64,000 nt of DNA from Cladobotryum mycophilum. Lineage: Eukaryota > Ascomycota > Sordariomycetes > Hypocreales > Hypocreaceae. Location of the stretch: the NCBI GenBank assembly GCA_036429605.1, contig JAVFKD010000004.1, forward strand, positions 2,108,001-2,172,000, written 5' to 3'. The position numbers were made by a program, and so were the translations under genes. The notes under the pieces are model-generated. The model was not told where the DNA came from, did no database searches, and saw only the letters and a program-made list of their open reading frames with translations. Numbering within the stretch: position 1 is the first letter of the stretch; each line of letters begins with the position of its first letter. Shown one piece after another: positions 35,399 to 47,777 of this stretch.

Positions 35399-37205
35399 TT
35401 ACCGCTTCTCCCTGCACAGCCGCCCATCCTCGTGAACGATCCACTCTTCGCTTCCGACCCCGGCTGTGGCATATAATAATCCCTTGGGGTCATGTTTGCT
35501 CTTGATCTTCAAGAGCTTGTTGTAATTGCTGCCGAAGAAGACACTTTGAAAGTCGCGCTGCTGAAAGTCCGCCTCGTTCATATACGCGCCCGCTCCAGGC
35601 GTAGCGGCTTCGATGATGGGCTGAATTTCATTTGTAATCTTTTCTTGAGCGGCCATCATGTCATGAAAAGGTGCGTCAAAACTCCACGGCAGAGTGAGCG
35701 AAGATTGAACAATTGAATCTCGCCATTGTGGCAATACGGCGTTGGCATCATCTCCTCCGAACCGCGAGACATCGAGCCCAACGCCAATGAATGTCACACC
35801 CTCCTCGACAAGCTTCCGGGCCGTCGGGGAGAACGTGGGGAGGACGGAACGTGGTATCAATCGCCCACCAAAAAGCATTGTTCCCACCTGGATGTTACCC
35901 CCAGGTAACGGACCCCAGTAGTGATTATAATGCTGGTAGTAATTCGGGTATTCGGTGATGGAGGGTTCAAGAGTAACACCCAAGGCAGATACAGCCTGGA
36001 CGAACGGTTTGAGAATCTCCTCCGTCTCGGCCTTTGTCTTGCCGTATGCGGTCATGGCAGGAACCATGAGACAACCCTGGCTAAAGAAGTAAATGATCAT
36101 GACTCCAGAGTCGATCATCTTGGGCAAAGCGGCGTGGAAAGCGTCGATGACGGCGTATAGCTTTTCCTGGTCGTTTTGAGAGATGTCGATGGTGAATGAT
36201 GCACCACCGACAGTAGCATCCGGATGGGCTTGGACAACCACAGAGACAACGACGCCATAATTGCCGCCGCCGCCTCCACTCAGAGCCCAATAAAGATCGC
36301 TATTCTGTGTACGTGAAGCCGTGATTAGCTTCCCTTGAGGGGTAACAATATCGTATGAGAGAGCATTGTCGGCAGCAAGACCAAACTTGGTGCTTAGTGC
36401 TGAATGGCCACCGCCCTGGATGTAACCCCCAGCAAGGCCAACACTGGGACACTCTCCCGTCACCACTACAAGGCCAGCTGTATGTGCAGCAGCGAGAGCC
36501 TCGTAGCCCTCTACGCCAGCGCCAATCTCAAGCGCCTTGCCTTTGTAGTGCTTGTCTTCCCAGTCGACGACCTTTGTCTCTTTCAGATAATGTGTCCACA
36601 CGGCGAGTGCACCAGCGCCAGTTGAGCGGCCATTGTAATCATGGCCTGTGTTGCGGATAACGAAGCGAATGTTGTGTTCCTCGGCGAACTTTAGAGTGGC
36701 TGCGATGTGATCTGTGGTCGAGACGTTGACGGCATAACTGACATAGTTGCCAAGGGTGCAAGGGGAATCTCTAGATCGGAATGGATCGCAACTTTGATTG
36801 GCAAATAACGGTGCCATTACCGAGGACGATGATTGTAGACTGGTCACATTATTGTTAGATATAGCAGTCGCCAACGGTTGGCGGGCGTGGGCGAGTGGAT
36901 ATGATCGCTACTTACTGAACAGTAGAGTAAAGCCAGTCATCACGAAGTTCTTGGCACTTTACGGCATCATATGCTGGATCGTGGCATGGTGTTCCCAAAG
37001 GCACTGTAGCGATCAATCGACCATTCACAGTATCATTGAGCTTTGCCCAGTCTTGCGTGTTTGGCCAACACGCATCTCCGGGGAAGCATTTGCAATCCTC
37101 CAAGGGTCCGCCGTCTAAATCAGCGGTTGAAGAGACTGAGCGGGAGATGAGCACGGGGAGGGCAACAGCAGCCAACAGCGTGGCACTGAGACCACGCGAG
37201 AACAT
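35399..37205 (-). CDS. Secreted FAD-linked oxidase with BBE domain (bicovalent flavin type)
   Basis: VAO/PCMH-fold flavoenzyme of the berberine-bridge / glucooligosaccharide-oxidase group, oxidising carbohydrates or alkaloid-like substrates with O2. Exons 37205-36916 and 36839-35399 give 576 residues. Signal peptide at the N-terminus (MFSRGLSATLLAAVALPVLI), then a Cys-rich lead (CKCFPGDACWPN). The FAD-binding domain contains RNTGHDYNG (His163) and GECPSVGLAGGYIQGGG (Cys227). These two residues match the His and Cys that bind FAD twice in this family. The BBE motif near the end is EADFQQRDFQSVFFGSNYNKLLKIK..DPKGLLYATAGVGSEEW. Product and substrate unknown. It may pair with the adjacent sugar-type reductase, but this is speculation from position. 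Confidence 0.9.
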
Positions 37206-39190
37206 GTTGCTAGAAAGAACAGCCCTGTTGAGAGGAGGACGGGAGGCGAAATTTGGTGGTGAATCACGAAGCGGGCGCCCATGCGATGGAGATGAGAATC
37301 TTTATTAATAGAAGCTGCATGTCTAAGGTTGGTATGCATCGGTCGCGAACGGCGTGCGGTGTGCCAAGGGACCACTTTATGAGTCTGCGATCGTCATGAC
37401 CAGCATCTTATTTGAAGAAAAGTTTGATTTCATCGGCCTTCCTTTAGAGATAAACTTGTTATCAGGACAGTATGTTCTATCACGGCTCACTACGGAGCAA
37501 CTCGCATCCACAGGGCGAAATGATGCAAGAGGCCAAGATGGGCAGCGTCTGTGCCTCAACAGTCACCAACTTTGAGCCCCCGGAATGCCGATTTGGAAAA
37601 AGCCAAATGCTCATATATTGATCTGCGGTATTACTTGTAACATGTTTAACGTAGCATTCTCGCAATCCCGTTCTATATCCACGATGCTTCATGTCGGTGT
37701 GGTCTCCCATCTCATCATGTCTCCAATTCTGCACCGATACGCACACGTGGGACCCTCGAATTCACTGATTTAAGATGAAGAAATGAAAGTGGATTTTTTT
37801 GCTAGATCAGTCTCTCCAGCTTGGCTGGGAATTTCGCTCCTCCCGCCGGATACTGGACGCTTGATTACAACAACGGAGAAGAGAAATCTCCCGACGGTGT
37901 GCATCAAAGTCAGCCCGTGGTCAGCGGCCCTCTCTAGTGGGACAACAATAATACCTATGGAGGAGACAGCAACGGGCTGTGGGTCCTTGTCAGCACTGCA
38001 TAGGAAGAAGATCGCCTCTACAGCCCTGTTTCTATAGGCGTAATACAATGCAGACGACAATTTATGCTCTTGTGGCTGTCAAAGAACAAACTAGAGGATA
38101 ATTAACTTTAACGGACCCTCCCGTTGACGGTTCGGATATTAAAAAAGCTCCGTTTTTGCGTGGCATTGGGGGCAGACGAGACTTGTCGTTGTGCCCGTCT
38201 AATACGGGGCCGGGGGTGAGGATGAACGAGTCAAGAGACGGCTGGGCAGAGTAGCGAGATTGATGGATGAATCTCACTCCAAAGTTTGGGTTTGACGCTT
38301 GGCAGCCTATAAGACACGCGGCATCTTCCTTCGGGGGGGGGGGGTATAGATGTGTAGCGTTCCAGTGACAGCTTCTCCAGCATCAACGAAATCAAGACTT
38401 GTTTTCTACACGTGAGTAATCGTTTTTACAAAGGAAAGAGTTGGACTGTAGAAAATCCCCTCTCTCTATAGCATAGCCAAGAGAGTGGCAAATGGTAGTG
38501 GTTTTAAATGATTGTCTGACATGCAGAAACAATCTCAGTATTCTGACCCGCCTTCAACCGAACCCCAGGTGGAAAACGGCCGCAATGAGGCTTACTTTTG
38601 CCGTCATCTTCAACGGTAATGCTACGAGTGCTTGTATAATACCAGAAGTACCGTACTTTGGGAGTTACTAAACAAAGGGACTCCCGAGATATCCTTGAGT
38701 GGTTCACGTCATTGCTGGTCCACACTCGAAGAACGGCCCCGGGGTTCGGGGGGAATTGCGGAGAGTCTACGGGTGTCGGTGCTTGTTCTTGCTGGCTCAG
38801 GGATTTGTCGAACTGGTTTCCCCCCTGAGTCGAATTGTTTTGGTCTGTGATGTGCGGATGGACCTGCAACTATCATTCATGGCTTGACTATTTCTCGAGA
38901 GGCTTGATGCTGAGATCCTTGATCACGAACGGCTCAACTCGGACGGCATCCTGAGCCAAAACCCAATGCTGCGGCGCTGGGTCAGAAACACTTCCCGCCT
39001 AACGGTTCGCCATTCTCTTTTTGCCGAGTCTTGGCAAGCATTACTCTTCTCCACCCCTTCCCTACGCATACTATGTAATTCCAGAATCCCGCGCATCTCA
39101 TCCAAGCCTCAGCCTTCCATCGCGCAAAAAAGGGGGATGAAGCATCCATCTTGGAAGGTTGAATGAGACGCTTGAAAGAAGAAGAAAACT
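37206..39190. other. Divergent intergenic, no gene seen
   Basis: About 2 kb between divergent starts (FAD oxidase and PTH11-like). No coherent coding sequence. Contains a twelve-G run at about 38334-38345 and the two promoters. Confidence 0.45.
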
Positions 39191-40713
39191 ATGGCTTGGG
39201 CGTACAACACACCAGATGGCACGGCGAACAATGCTCCGACGATAGTAGCCGTCGCATTATCGGTCACGATACTGGCCCTTATTTCGTTGTTATTGAGGCT
39301 GTATGTGAGGATATTCATGCTCAAGAACATGGGACTAGGTAAGCGCTATGACGGAAGAGCATTGGAGCATCCGAGAACTGACAAGAGACTCTTAGATGAC
39401 TGGATCATCATCGTTGCTTGGGTATGTTACCAGCTTGATATCTAGTCGAACAAATATATGGTGTACGCTTGGACTAACTGTCGATTCGCAGATTGGTGGC
39501 TGTGGGTATACAGTCGCAACGATAGTTCGTACGTACATCTCTCCCACCATGCTATATTCAAGCCATCTAACAAATGAAATAGAGACGAAATGGGGTCTGG
39601 GGCTAGTTCATATCGACGACATGCCGGACCAGAACATCATCAACTTTGGTGTAGTCAGTCTACCCTGACACGTCCAACCATCTCAGCAGTGACTAACAAT
39701 GGTGCTAGATGCAATACATTGGCGCCCCATTGTAGGTCAATACTCTATGAGACCAACGGCAACAACTAATGTTGACAGTTATGTTATCGGCATTTGGGGG
39801 TTCAAGGTTAGCCTACTGGTGTCATATGTTCGCCTTGTCCCGCCACATTACCGAATCGTGCCCATCATCGTTGCATCTATAACCACAGCAGCGCATGTTG
39901 CCTTTATTCTCGTATTCCTTTTCATGTGTAGTCCGGTATGTTCTCATCCTTATAGCCAAGTCAAATCAAGAGAACCAAGCCAACTCAATACTAACATCAA
40001 TTATTGGCAGATTGACAAGATATGGAAGCCCCTCGTTCCGGGTCATTGTGTTGAACAAGTCACATTTTACCTTACATTCTCCTCGCTCACTATCATTTTT
40101 GACGTCGTAACGTAAGTTTACCGCCCTATGGAATAACCTTTCACTTATATCTTCCAGACTAGTTCTCCCTTTCCCAGTACTGGTTAAGCTTCAGATGAAG
40201 CTTCGCAAAAAGCTCGTCTTGCTTGGTCTCTTTGCCCTCGGCATCTTCGTCACCATCGTTCAGATCATCCGCATTCAAACCATCGAATCCCTCTCAGACT
40301 ACCTCGACTCTGCCGAATCCATCAAATGGTCCATCGTCGAAACCGCCGTGGGAATTATCATCGCCTGCGTGCCTACTCTTGCCCCTCTAGTCAAGAGCTT
40401 TGCCGAGCGGACGCGCAACACCTCTGGCGGTAGTGGCTCCGCTGGTCTGCGTGTCAGTCCCATCGGCGGCGGCAGCGGCAGCGGCAGCGAATTCGCCCAC
40501 AATCCGTTGCAGTCATGGAGAGGGGCGAAGAGTGGAATGAAATGCCTAGGTACAGGGGTAGATAGGGATGAACCTGAGGAGGAGGACCTATGGAAGGGGC
40601 TAGGTGAGGGGAGAGACAGCATTCCTCTGACTGGTGCTGCGATTATGATGGGGATACAAGGGGCTGGTTCCCCAAGACACGACATCCCAATAATACGAAC
40701 CGAAGAGGTCTAA
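39191..40713 (+). CDS. PTH11-like rhodopsin-fold integral membrane protein, eight exons
   Basis: Seven-TM-type fungal membrane protein of the rhodopsin-domain (PTH11-related) family, often regarded as putative GPCRs or membrane proteins of secondary metabolism. Exons 39191-39338, 39396-39421, 39492-39528, 39583-39650, 39709-39731, 39779-39935, 40011-40111, 40158-40713; 371 residues in continuous phase. Family landmarks: TIVAVALSVTILALISLLLRLYVR (TM1), DDWIIIVAW (TM2), TKWGLGLVHIDDMP after TM3, IGIWGFKVSLLVSYVRL (TM4), CVEQVTFYLTFSSLTIIFDVVT..LPFPVLVKLQM (TM6), and TAVGIIIACVPTLAPLV (TM7). The tail is Gly/Ser-rich with an acidic block, cytosolic by analogy. No CFEM domain, so it is the short class. 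Several exons are only 23-37 nt. Ligand and partner are unknown. Confidence 0.88.
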
Positions 40714-42269
40714 GTTATGAAGAGGAAAATACTATTTACTTGCAAAACATCTTTATTTAGAATTATACCCCTGATAGAAGTAATGTATGTTTTAGAAATC
40801 GGTACACGGAACGGTTTATAATAAACGCAATTTCTGGAATTGGTCCTCACATAACTTAATGAGATGAGGCCTGTGTCTTTCAACTGGCTCTCCATACCTA
40901 ACATTCCATCCATCTTCTGCATGATACTGGAAGCGTTTAGTCTGCCACGAATCTACACGGTGGATGTCCCAACTCCTGACGAAAAAGGTCCACCCCCACA
41001 ACCCGAGGATATATCATAGGATCGTCGTCAAATTAGCTGTCTCCCTAGATATGCAGAATTTGTACAGCCCATTTTTTTTGATATGTCGATGTCCTTGTCA
41101 CTCACCAAACCTCCTCTAGAGCTCTCATGACCACCATACACCCTCTTGTCAAAAATAAGGTCAACAATATTTCGCCCATTTTTGCCATCTCTATGAACAT
41201 TTGGCAAGTTAAGAATTCTTGCCATCTTAAAGGTTAAGCTACCTCGGGCTAAACATTACTTGTTATCTCCAGCGCCATCGCATCACTCTTTCGTCAACGC
41301 CGCCGCCAATGACCTGTGATGCCCCTTGCAGCAGTGTGGTTCGGTGTTACCGCTCCGTTGCAACACACCAGATTTAGCTCTTTTTTCACCGTCGGACAAC
41401 TTCATCTAAGATATCGTCTTTCGATCCCACCGTCAGTTGCAAAAGGGGTGTTGAGGATGGATGAGTGTGCACCATCAAACAGTCCACCTACAAGGGACAA
41501 GCAGTGGCAAAAAGACATCAATTTCAATGGTTTGTCTGAATCCTGATTTTTCTTTTTCAAACTTCAAGTTTTCTCTTTTCTACTGGATTCCATGAGGCAC
41601 ACGTTCTAGCATCTAGAAGGATGTAACTTTTCGATGGCATTTACCGGCATTTGGTGGCTGTCAGCCAGTCTCTAACATCGTGTAGTGCGGAAATTTACGT
41701 CACAATATGGACATCAACGGCGATCCAACATATGCCAAGATGTTCGTAGTCCAGTCGATGCTAATCCAAATCTCCTCAATTGCTATCATGACTCAATAAA
41801 TAGGTAATTAAAGTGATGGGTGATGTCATGGAGAAATGCTTAGAAACAGTTGCTCAATATTTTCCAACATCTTCAAAAAAAACACCGGTAGTGTCACAAT
41901 CAAACGTGCAGAGAAAATTATGTGTTATGGGTGGCTTTCTAGCAGTTGGGAAGACTGTGCCCTAACATGGCCAGGACATCTTTGGCAGACAATTCACAAT
42001 GCTTCAGATGGAAAATGGAATCACAAGCTCAATAGACCAGATTGTAGAAATAAATGTTACTAAATGGTATGATAGTAACTAACGACTGAGAATAAATAAT
42101 GAATTGGCAATAATTTACAACGAGATGCGCCTCTACCACATTATGACACGCCACAGACCACTACACATCTTCAAACCGGGGTATGTTCCTCCACTTCGTA
42201 GCTCACTTCCACCATAACTCATTCCACCATAACTCATTCCACCATAAATTTAGGGGGACTAGCCCTCGC
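40714..42269. other. Convergent 3' intergenic
   Basis: A/T-rich stretch between the PTH11-like stop and the hexose transporter stop. No gene recognised. It ends in the 15-bp tandem repeat given separately. Confidence 0.5.
42206..42250. repeat. Three tandem 15-bp units in the hexose transporter 3' region
   Basis: The unit ATTCCACCATAACTC is present three times in perfect register (42206-42220, 42221-42235, 42236-42250) with changes only in the first base of the first copy and the last three of the last. It lies 20 bp beyond the hexose transporter stop codon and so is probably inside its 3' UTR, where it reads GAGTTATGGTGGAAT. Confidence 0.85.
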
Positions 42270-44022
42270 TTAGACGGCAGATCCACGACGGGCAGCGTTG
42301 TCAATAACTGCCTTGTCGAGGTATTCGCCAGCGCCCAAAGAGCTGGCAAAGGTGCTGTGGGGCTTCCACTTGCTGGAGTTACGGGGAGTAGTCTCCTCCA
42401 TCATCTTATCGACCTGCTCGAGGGATAGACCCTTGGTCTCGGGGATAAGGAAGTAGGCGTAAACAAATGCACATGTGCAAAGACCACCCCAGACAAAGAA
42501 GACGGACGACTTCATATTGCCTCTGTCCTCACCGACCATGTAGGGGGTAATGACAGCAATGATGGTGTTCCAGAGCCAGTTGGAGGCGGTAGAGAGACCG
42601 ACACCACGAGATCGGATGGGGAGAGGGAAGATCTCACCAATGACGATCCAGGCACCAGGGCCCCATGTGGAGGCGAAGAAGAAGATGAAGATGGCGATGA
42701 AGGCAATCTGGGCGTTGACAGCAGGAATGTTGTTGGCAATGTGCTTGGTAGCATCAGTGGGATCGACATGGGTCTTGTTAAAGCCGACGGTAACACCAAT
42801 GATGGCGACGATGAACTGGCAAATAAGCATGCCAAGGGCACCCCAGATGAGGATGGTACGACGTCCAAATCTCTCAACAGTCCAGAAAGAGAGGGGAGTG
42901 GAGCAGACGTTGACCAGAGTGAAGATGAGAGAGATCAAGAAAGCGTTGCTAATAGCACCGGTTGACTGAAGGAAGGGAGTGGAGTAGTAGAAGATGAAGT
43001 TGACACCAGTCCACTGCTGCATCATCTGAAGAGAAGTACCGAGGATGGTTCGGCGCAAGTTGGACTTGGCGCTCCACAAGCTACCCTTGAAGCAGTTGGC
43101 CCAAGAACCAAACCAAGTAGTGGCGGGGATGAGAGCACGCTCATATTCTTCGTTGGCGATAATTTCAGCGACTTCGTTCTGGACGTACTCGGAGTCCTCG
43201 GGCTGTCCTCGGACGCGAGCCAGAGCGTTGATGGCCTTGGCGATCTCGCCCTTCTTGACAAAGTAACGAGGGGAGTCGGGGAGGAAGAGAAGACCACCAC
43301 CCAGGATAATGGCCCAGGGGAACTGAATGGCAATGGGGATACGGTAGGCACCAGTGTTCTCAATGTTACGAGTACCGTAAACAATGCAGGAAGCCAACAG
43401 GAGACCGATCGTAATACAGAATTGATAGCCAGCGACGAGGGCACCACGAACCTTGCGGGGACACTAAAGGGCAGCCAGTCAGTAAAACCGAAGTTGAAGA
43501 AGGCGGGGGATTGGATCAATAAGCTTACAATTTCAGACATGTACAAGATGACAACGGCAGATTCGAAACCGACACCCAAACCGGCAATCAAACGACCAGC
43601 GACAATGGGACCGAGAGCATGAGTGGGAGAAGTAATCATCTGGATGACGACACCGAGAGCGTAGATGCAGCAACCGAGAATGACAGTCCACTTTCGGCCA
43701 ATCATGTCGGCAACATCACCGGCAATAATGGCACCAAAGAAGGTTCCGCAGGACAGGATAGAGACGATGAGAGAGGTGTGGCTTTCGCTGAGCTTGGTGG
43801 CAGTGGCGCCCTCAACAGCCTTGTAGAAGATCTCGGAGCCATTGACACCGTTGATGTAACCGGAATCGTAACCGAAGAAGATACCACCAAAGGAGGCAAA
43901 GGCGCAGATGAGGTAGGCCTTCCAGGTAATGGGAGCTTCGATGTGCTCAACGTCTTGCGCGGTGTGGATGGGGACAGACTCTCGGCGAGTCTCGCCCCCT
44001 TGGTCTCGAGAGTGTCGGACAT
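42270..44022 (-). CDS. MFS hexose transporter (apparent 1-nt frameshift near N-terminus)
   Basis: Monosaccharide transporter of the fungal Hxt/Hgt sugar-porter group; plasma membrane, probable glucose/hexose uptake. Exons 44022-43529 and 43463-42270. Motifs: FGGIFFGYDSGYINGV (TM1), GDVADMIGRKWTVI, AGRLIAGLGVGFESAVV, CPRKVRGALVAGYQF, LPDSPRYFVKKG, QQWTGVNFIFYYS, ERFGRRTILIWGA, EIFPLPIRSRGVG, and PETKGLSLEQVDKMMEET at the end. The frame shifts by -1 near residue 9 at a C5 run (43995-43999). One extra base converts it to MSDTLETKGGETRRESVPIHTAQD.. continuous with the body, 562 residues in all. As it stands, the first ATG leads to an early stop. A long CT-rich leader and the 12-kb empty interval lie upstream. 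Substrate range cannot be told. Confidence 0.92.
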
Positions 44023-44756
44023 GGCTGTGGAGGAGGAGTTTGGATGCTACAGAGTGCAGCTCCTGATCGCGTGCGTGTGTGTGTGTGTTATCTCCTTTTT
44101 GGATCTCCCTAGATCTCTCTAGATCTGTTGTTATTGTTGTTGTTCTTTGTCTCTGGGGCGACAATTGGAATGGAAGATGGGGAAAGGAAGAAGTAGAAAT
44201 AGTAGAGGAAGAGAAAAAAGGCTCCAGACCGAGAGCACGGGAACGAGGTCTGTGAGGTGAGACACAGATCGACGAGGCGAGACAGAAAGATGGGAAGGTG
44301 CGGGCGAGATGAAGGTCTTTTATTAACGTCGCAACAAACCGACAGACAAGCCTCTGTCTGGCCGTTCTCGTTTCTCGTCTGGCTCGCTCACCACCCAGAA
44401 GAGGCAGCACGCATCGCACATTGCACGGACAATATGGGTACCCATACATGGACCCATCAAAAAAGTCAATTGGGGATCTGAATATCCTGGGAAAAGGAAC
44501 ATGCACGCCTCGTACAGGGTACAGGGGTGCAGGTGGACAGGGGGTGGAGGGTGTGTGGCGTTGGTGTTGGATCGTCCACCACACACTTTTTTTGCTTGGT
44601 CCTCGGCAATAAGCAATGGGTACCAGCATTAGCATTGTAAGGACCTATATTTGTGGTGTATTTGATATTAGCGTCGACTAGGAAGAGAAGCATGAGCCAG
44701 ACAGACAAACAGCCAGTGCCAACGTGTTCATCAGAGAGTGTCTCGTGTGACCAGAG

Positions 44757-44758
<2 letters not shown>

Positions 44759-44790
<32 letters not shown>
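44759..44790. repeat. GA dinucleotide repeat
   Basis: About 16 uninterrupted AG units, around 740 bp upstream of the hexose transporter ATG. Confidence 0.9.
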
Positions 44791-44792
<2 letters not shown>

Positions 44793-47756
44793 TCGTACCA
44801 AAATGTACTCGAAACCACGAGGGAATGTAACTGCTCGGCAATGGCAACCAGCTTGGTTTCCCCAGGAATGCGTCTGGTCGGTACCCCTACCCAAGTCCAG
44901 CCCAGTCCGAATCCATGACTCTGCTAGTAGATGTACAAGTAGGAATACAAGCCGGCCGGGGTAGTGCAGCAACAGCAGCAGCAGTAACGCGGCACGGCGC
45001 ACGCGAGAAGCAGGCATGTACCAGTATAGTACTATGTGTGGCGACGGCGGCAGCGAAGGAGACTGACAGACAGACAGACAGAACAGACAGAGAGTCAGTC
45101 AATATGAAAATTTTCGAATTAAGGATCACCAAAAAAAGAATGAATCGGCCAACCAACGCCAAAAACAAGCACCAAAAGAGAACGCGTCTGGGGAAACCCG
45201 CAATAGCAGGCACCTTAGCAGGCATTAGCAACAGCTGGTGGCTTGTCTCTTCTGTCTGTCTCTGTGTGGCCTCTGTGGGGCTCGGACGATTTCTGGGCTA
45301 CGAAGTAACGCCGACAAGCCACCCATGGAGGGGGCTTTAATGAGTGGAGGTCAGAGAAGGGGGGGTTCTGAAAGCTCTCTGCATGTACTGACATCCATCC
45401 CCTGGAACACACACAGCGATGGGCCAGAGCAAAAGTGGCCGCCAGAGAAGCGCCGAGAAGGGCCGGCCGTTGGGGCTAATCCGGTACTCTCTTCTGGCCC
45501 TTGAGAGACACCTCCACCCACCGAACGAGGCGCGTGGCGTACGCTTCTTCTGCACTTGTTGCTGCTGGCATTTTTGGAATTGCATCCCAAGATTCGCTGG
45601 TTTGTCTATGAGTTTGGAATGAATGACTATCCTATGGATAGCATCTAAAAGCCATCCTAATTTTCTGCAGAGTAGCATCCCTTGCCACACCCGCACCTCA
45701 TCTTGGTTCTTGACGAACCGCTGTAGAAACAAGCTTCATCATTATGGTTCATAGGTACTAATTAGTAGTCGTATCTTACTTACTTGTAGTACCGAGTACA
45801 TGTAAGAAGAATAGAACTCGGTTTGTTAAGGGTCCCACGTTGTTGTAGCATCCCGTTCCCTCCCTCCAGGGCTCTCCCTCAACACACCCCCATGCACGCA
45901 TCCATTCATTACCCACCCACTTACTTGCCCATCTTACAGACTCAGCAGTAATATCCGCTTTCTGTGTTTACATTATCTAATAGCTTCCAGTCTCTTGGTA
46001 CCGGAACCGTATAAAAATAAAAATTAAGGGGACATTGTCATCATAGGTCCTAGAATTAGAACCATGGCATGGCCGATGCTTGCTTGTTGAAGAAAGCATC
46101 CAGCCAAGGCCGGTCATGATGGCATCAAAAAAACACGGCTCGGCCGATCTCAACGGACCTCCTCTTCCGCACTCGCAGCAGTGGGCGCCACTTCAAGCCT
46201 ATTGCGTGACCATGAAGAATACGGGGAACTCTGGGGGATACACCGGCATCAGGTTTTACCAATCTCGCCTCCACACAACCACTCAATAAACTTCTTCCCC
46301 ATGGGAAAAATTTGAACCATCGGCGTTGGATAGATAGTCCCGTGGGGGGAGGATCTTGAGGGGAAACCTTAGGGAGGGAGAGGCCGCAATCGTCAGGCTT
46401 TGCGAGATGGATTCCATAATCAAATCCCAAAGGGCGAATTTTCGGTCGTACTCGATGGCGCTATTAGGTACCTGTACGGAGCTGCCCTGGCCCCCTCCCT
46501 CTCTGTTGCTCTGTTGATGCCCTGCTGCTCACCTGCTCCAAAGCCCAGTACCTTCTACAGCGGAAGTGGAGGCCCTGAACCAGCTGGCAGCTCCCCCCTG
46601 GACTGCATTATGCCCGCTGTGGGCGTTCCCCATGGGCTTCTAATTGACCGAGCTACATGCGGCTTGGCAGCCAATTGGAGGTTGTCAAGGGATCTGGCAT
46701 CTGCAATCTGGAATCATCTCCGAACACTCGTTGCTCCACAGATGTCGAAAAGCCACACCACCACCGACACACCGCACACCACCACCTGACTGTCTGACTC
46801 GCCCGCTATACGACGAGTTGAGTGTACGTAGTTGTTACTACGGTACTGGTACTGGTTGTAACGGACGGCGATGTATTTCGGCGGCTTCACACACACTCGC
46901 AGAAAATATGGTTTTATGCAGCATCTCGAGATGACGCTATTTGATTCTTGCTCGGGGCTTCACCCAACGCCATCTCGGCGGTTCTCGTGTCGACTTGGTT
47001 GAATAGTCTCCCAACGGCTCCGAATCATCACTTTCATCCCCATCGTCATCATCAGTTTACACGTCTGCAATCGTGCCGGCAACCGAGGGCCAAGATCTGC
47101 TGATTCGTTTTTTGAGGCTGAATGGCCATGTGCTCAGGCTTTGGCAAGACGCTGAAGAATATGCAAGATTTGGTCGTCGGCATGCCTGCTACGAAAGATG
47201 ATGACTCGGCTCTCCACCCGCGAAACAAACCATTGCCATCAAAGGTGACATAGTATGTTTGACCTTAACCACCATAAGCACCGCACCGTCTCATCTCCAT
47301 TATGTCCCCGAGCCGTTACGCGCAAGGCTTCAAACCTAGGCTTGTTACGAGAAGGTCCGGCTAAGCACCAGCTTCATCCAACCGAGTGAATCATCAATGT
47401 CACTCACCGTTCAGGCTCATCTGCATGTCGTTCCCCAGATGCATTCGGCCAACAACCGGTCTTTCATACAAGCCAACAGTCAATATCACAGAATTCCCAA
47501 CGCGCCGTTTTCGTCTCGTCAGTGGAAATCTGCAGCAGCGTGGAGATTATTAGGTACCAAACACTACCGATGCTGCTTCTTCTTCCTCTGCTTCTCCTTT
47601 GCTCCTCTTTTAACAAACCAGACAATGTCACTCGCACGCCCCTGCAACATCTAGTCATGCACGTCTCCGGGCCGAAACCCCACCCAACCACGCCCGCCGT
47701 CGGAACTCGCTTCGGTTTGGGTCCATCCTTCGAACAATCGAGGGAAGAGGAAAAGA

Positions 47757-47777
47757 GAGTGAGTGAGTGAGTGAGTG
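47757..47777. repeat. GAGT tetranucleotide repeat
   Basis: Five tandem GAGT units in the gene-poor interval. Confidence 0.8.

Noticed and set aside
30766..37205. Full secondary-metabolite gene cluster
   Set aside because: No polyketide synthase, peptide synthetase, terpene cyclase or pathway regulator is present on either side.
42183..42428. Plus-strand frame with FHHNS repeats
   Set aside because: Encoded by the 15-bp tandem repeat and the antisense of the hexose transporter 3' end.
46125..46789. Overlapping frames on both strands around 46.1-46.8 kb, considered as a possible gene or tRNA (TTCAAAT motif near 46310)
   Set aside because: No domain, no cloverleaf pairing that I could build, and no coherent splice pattern.
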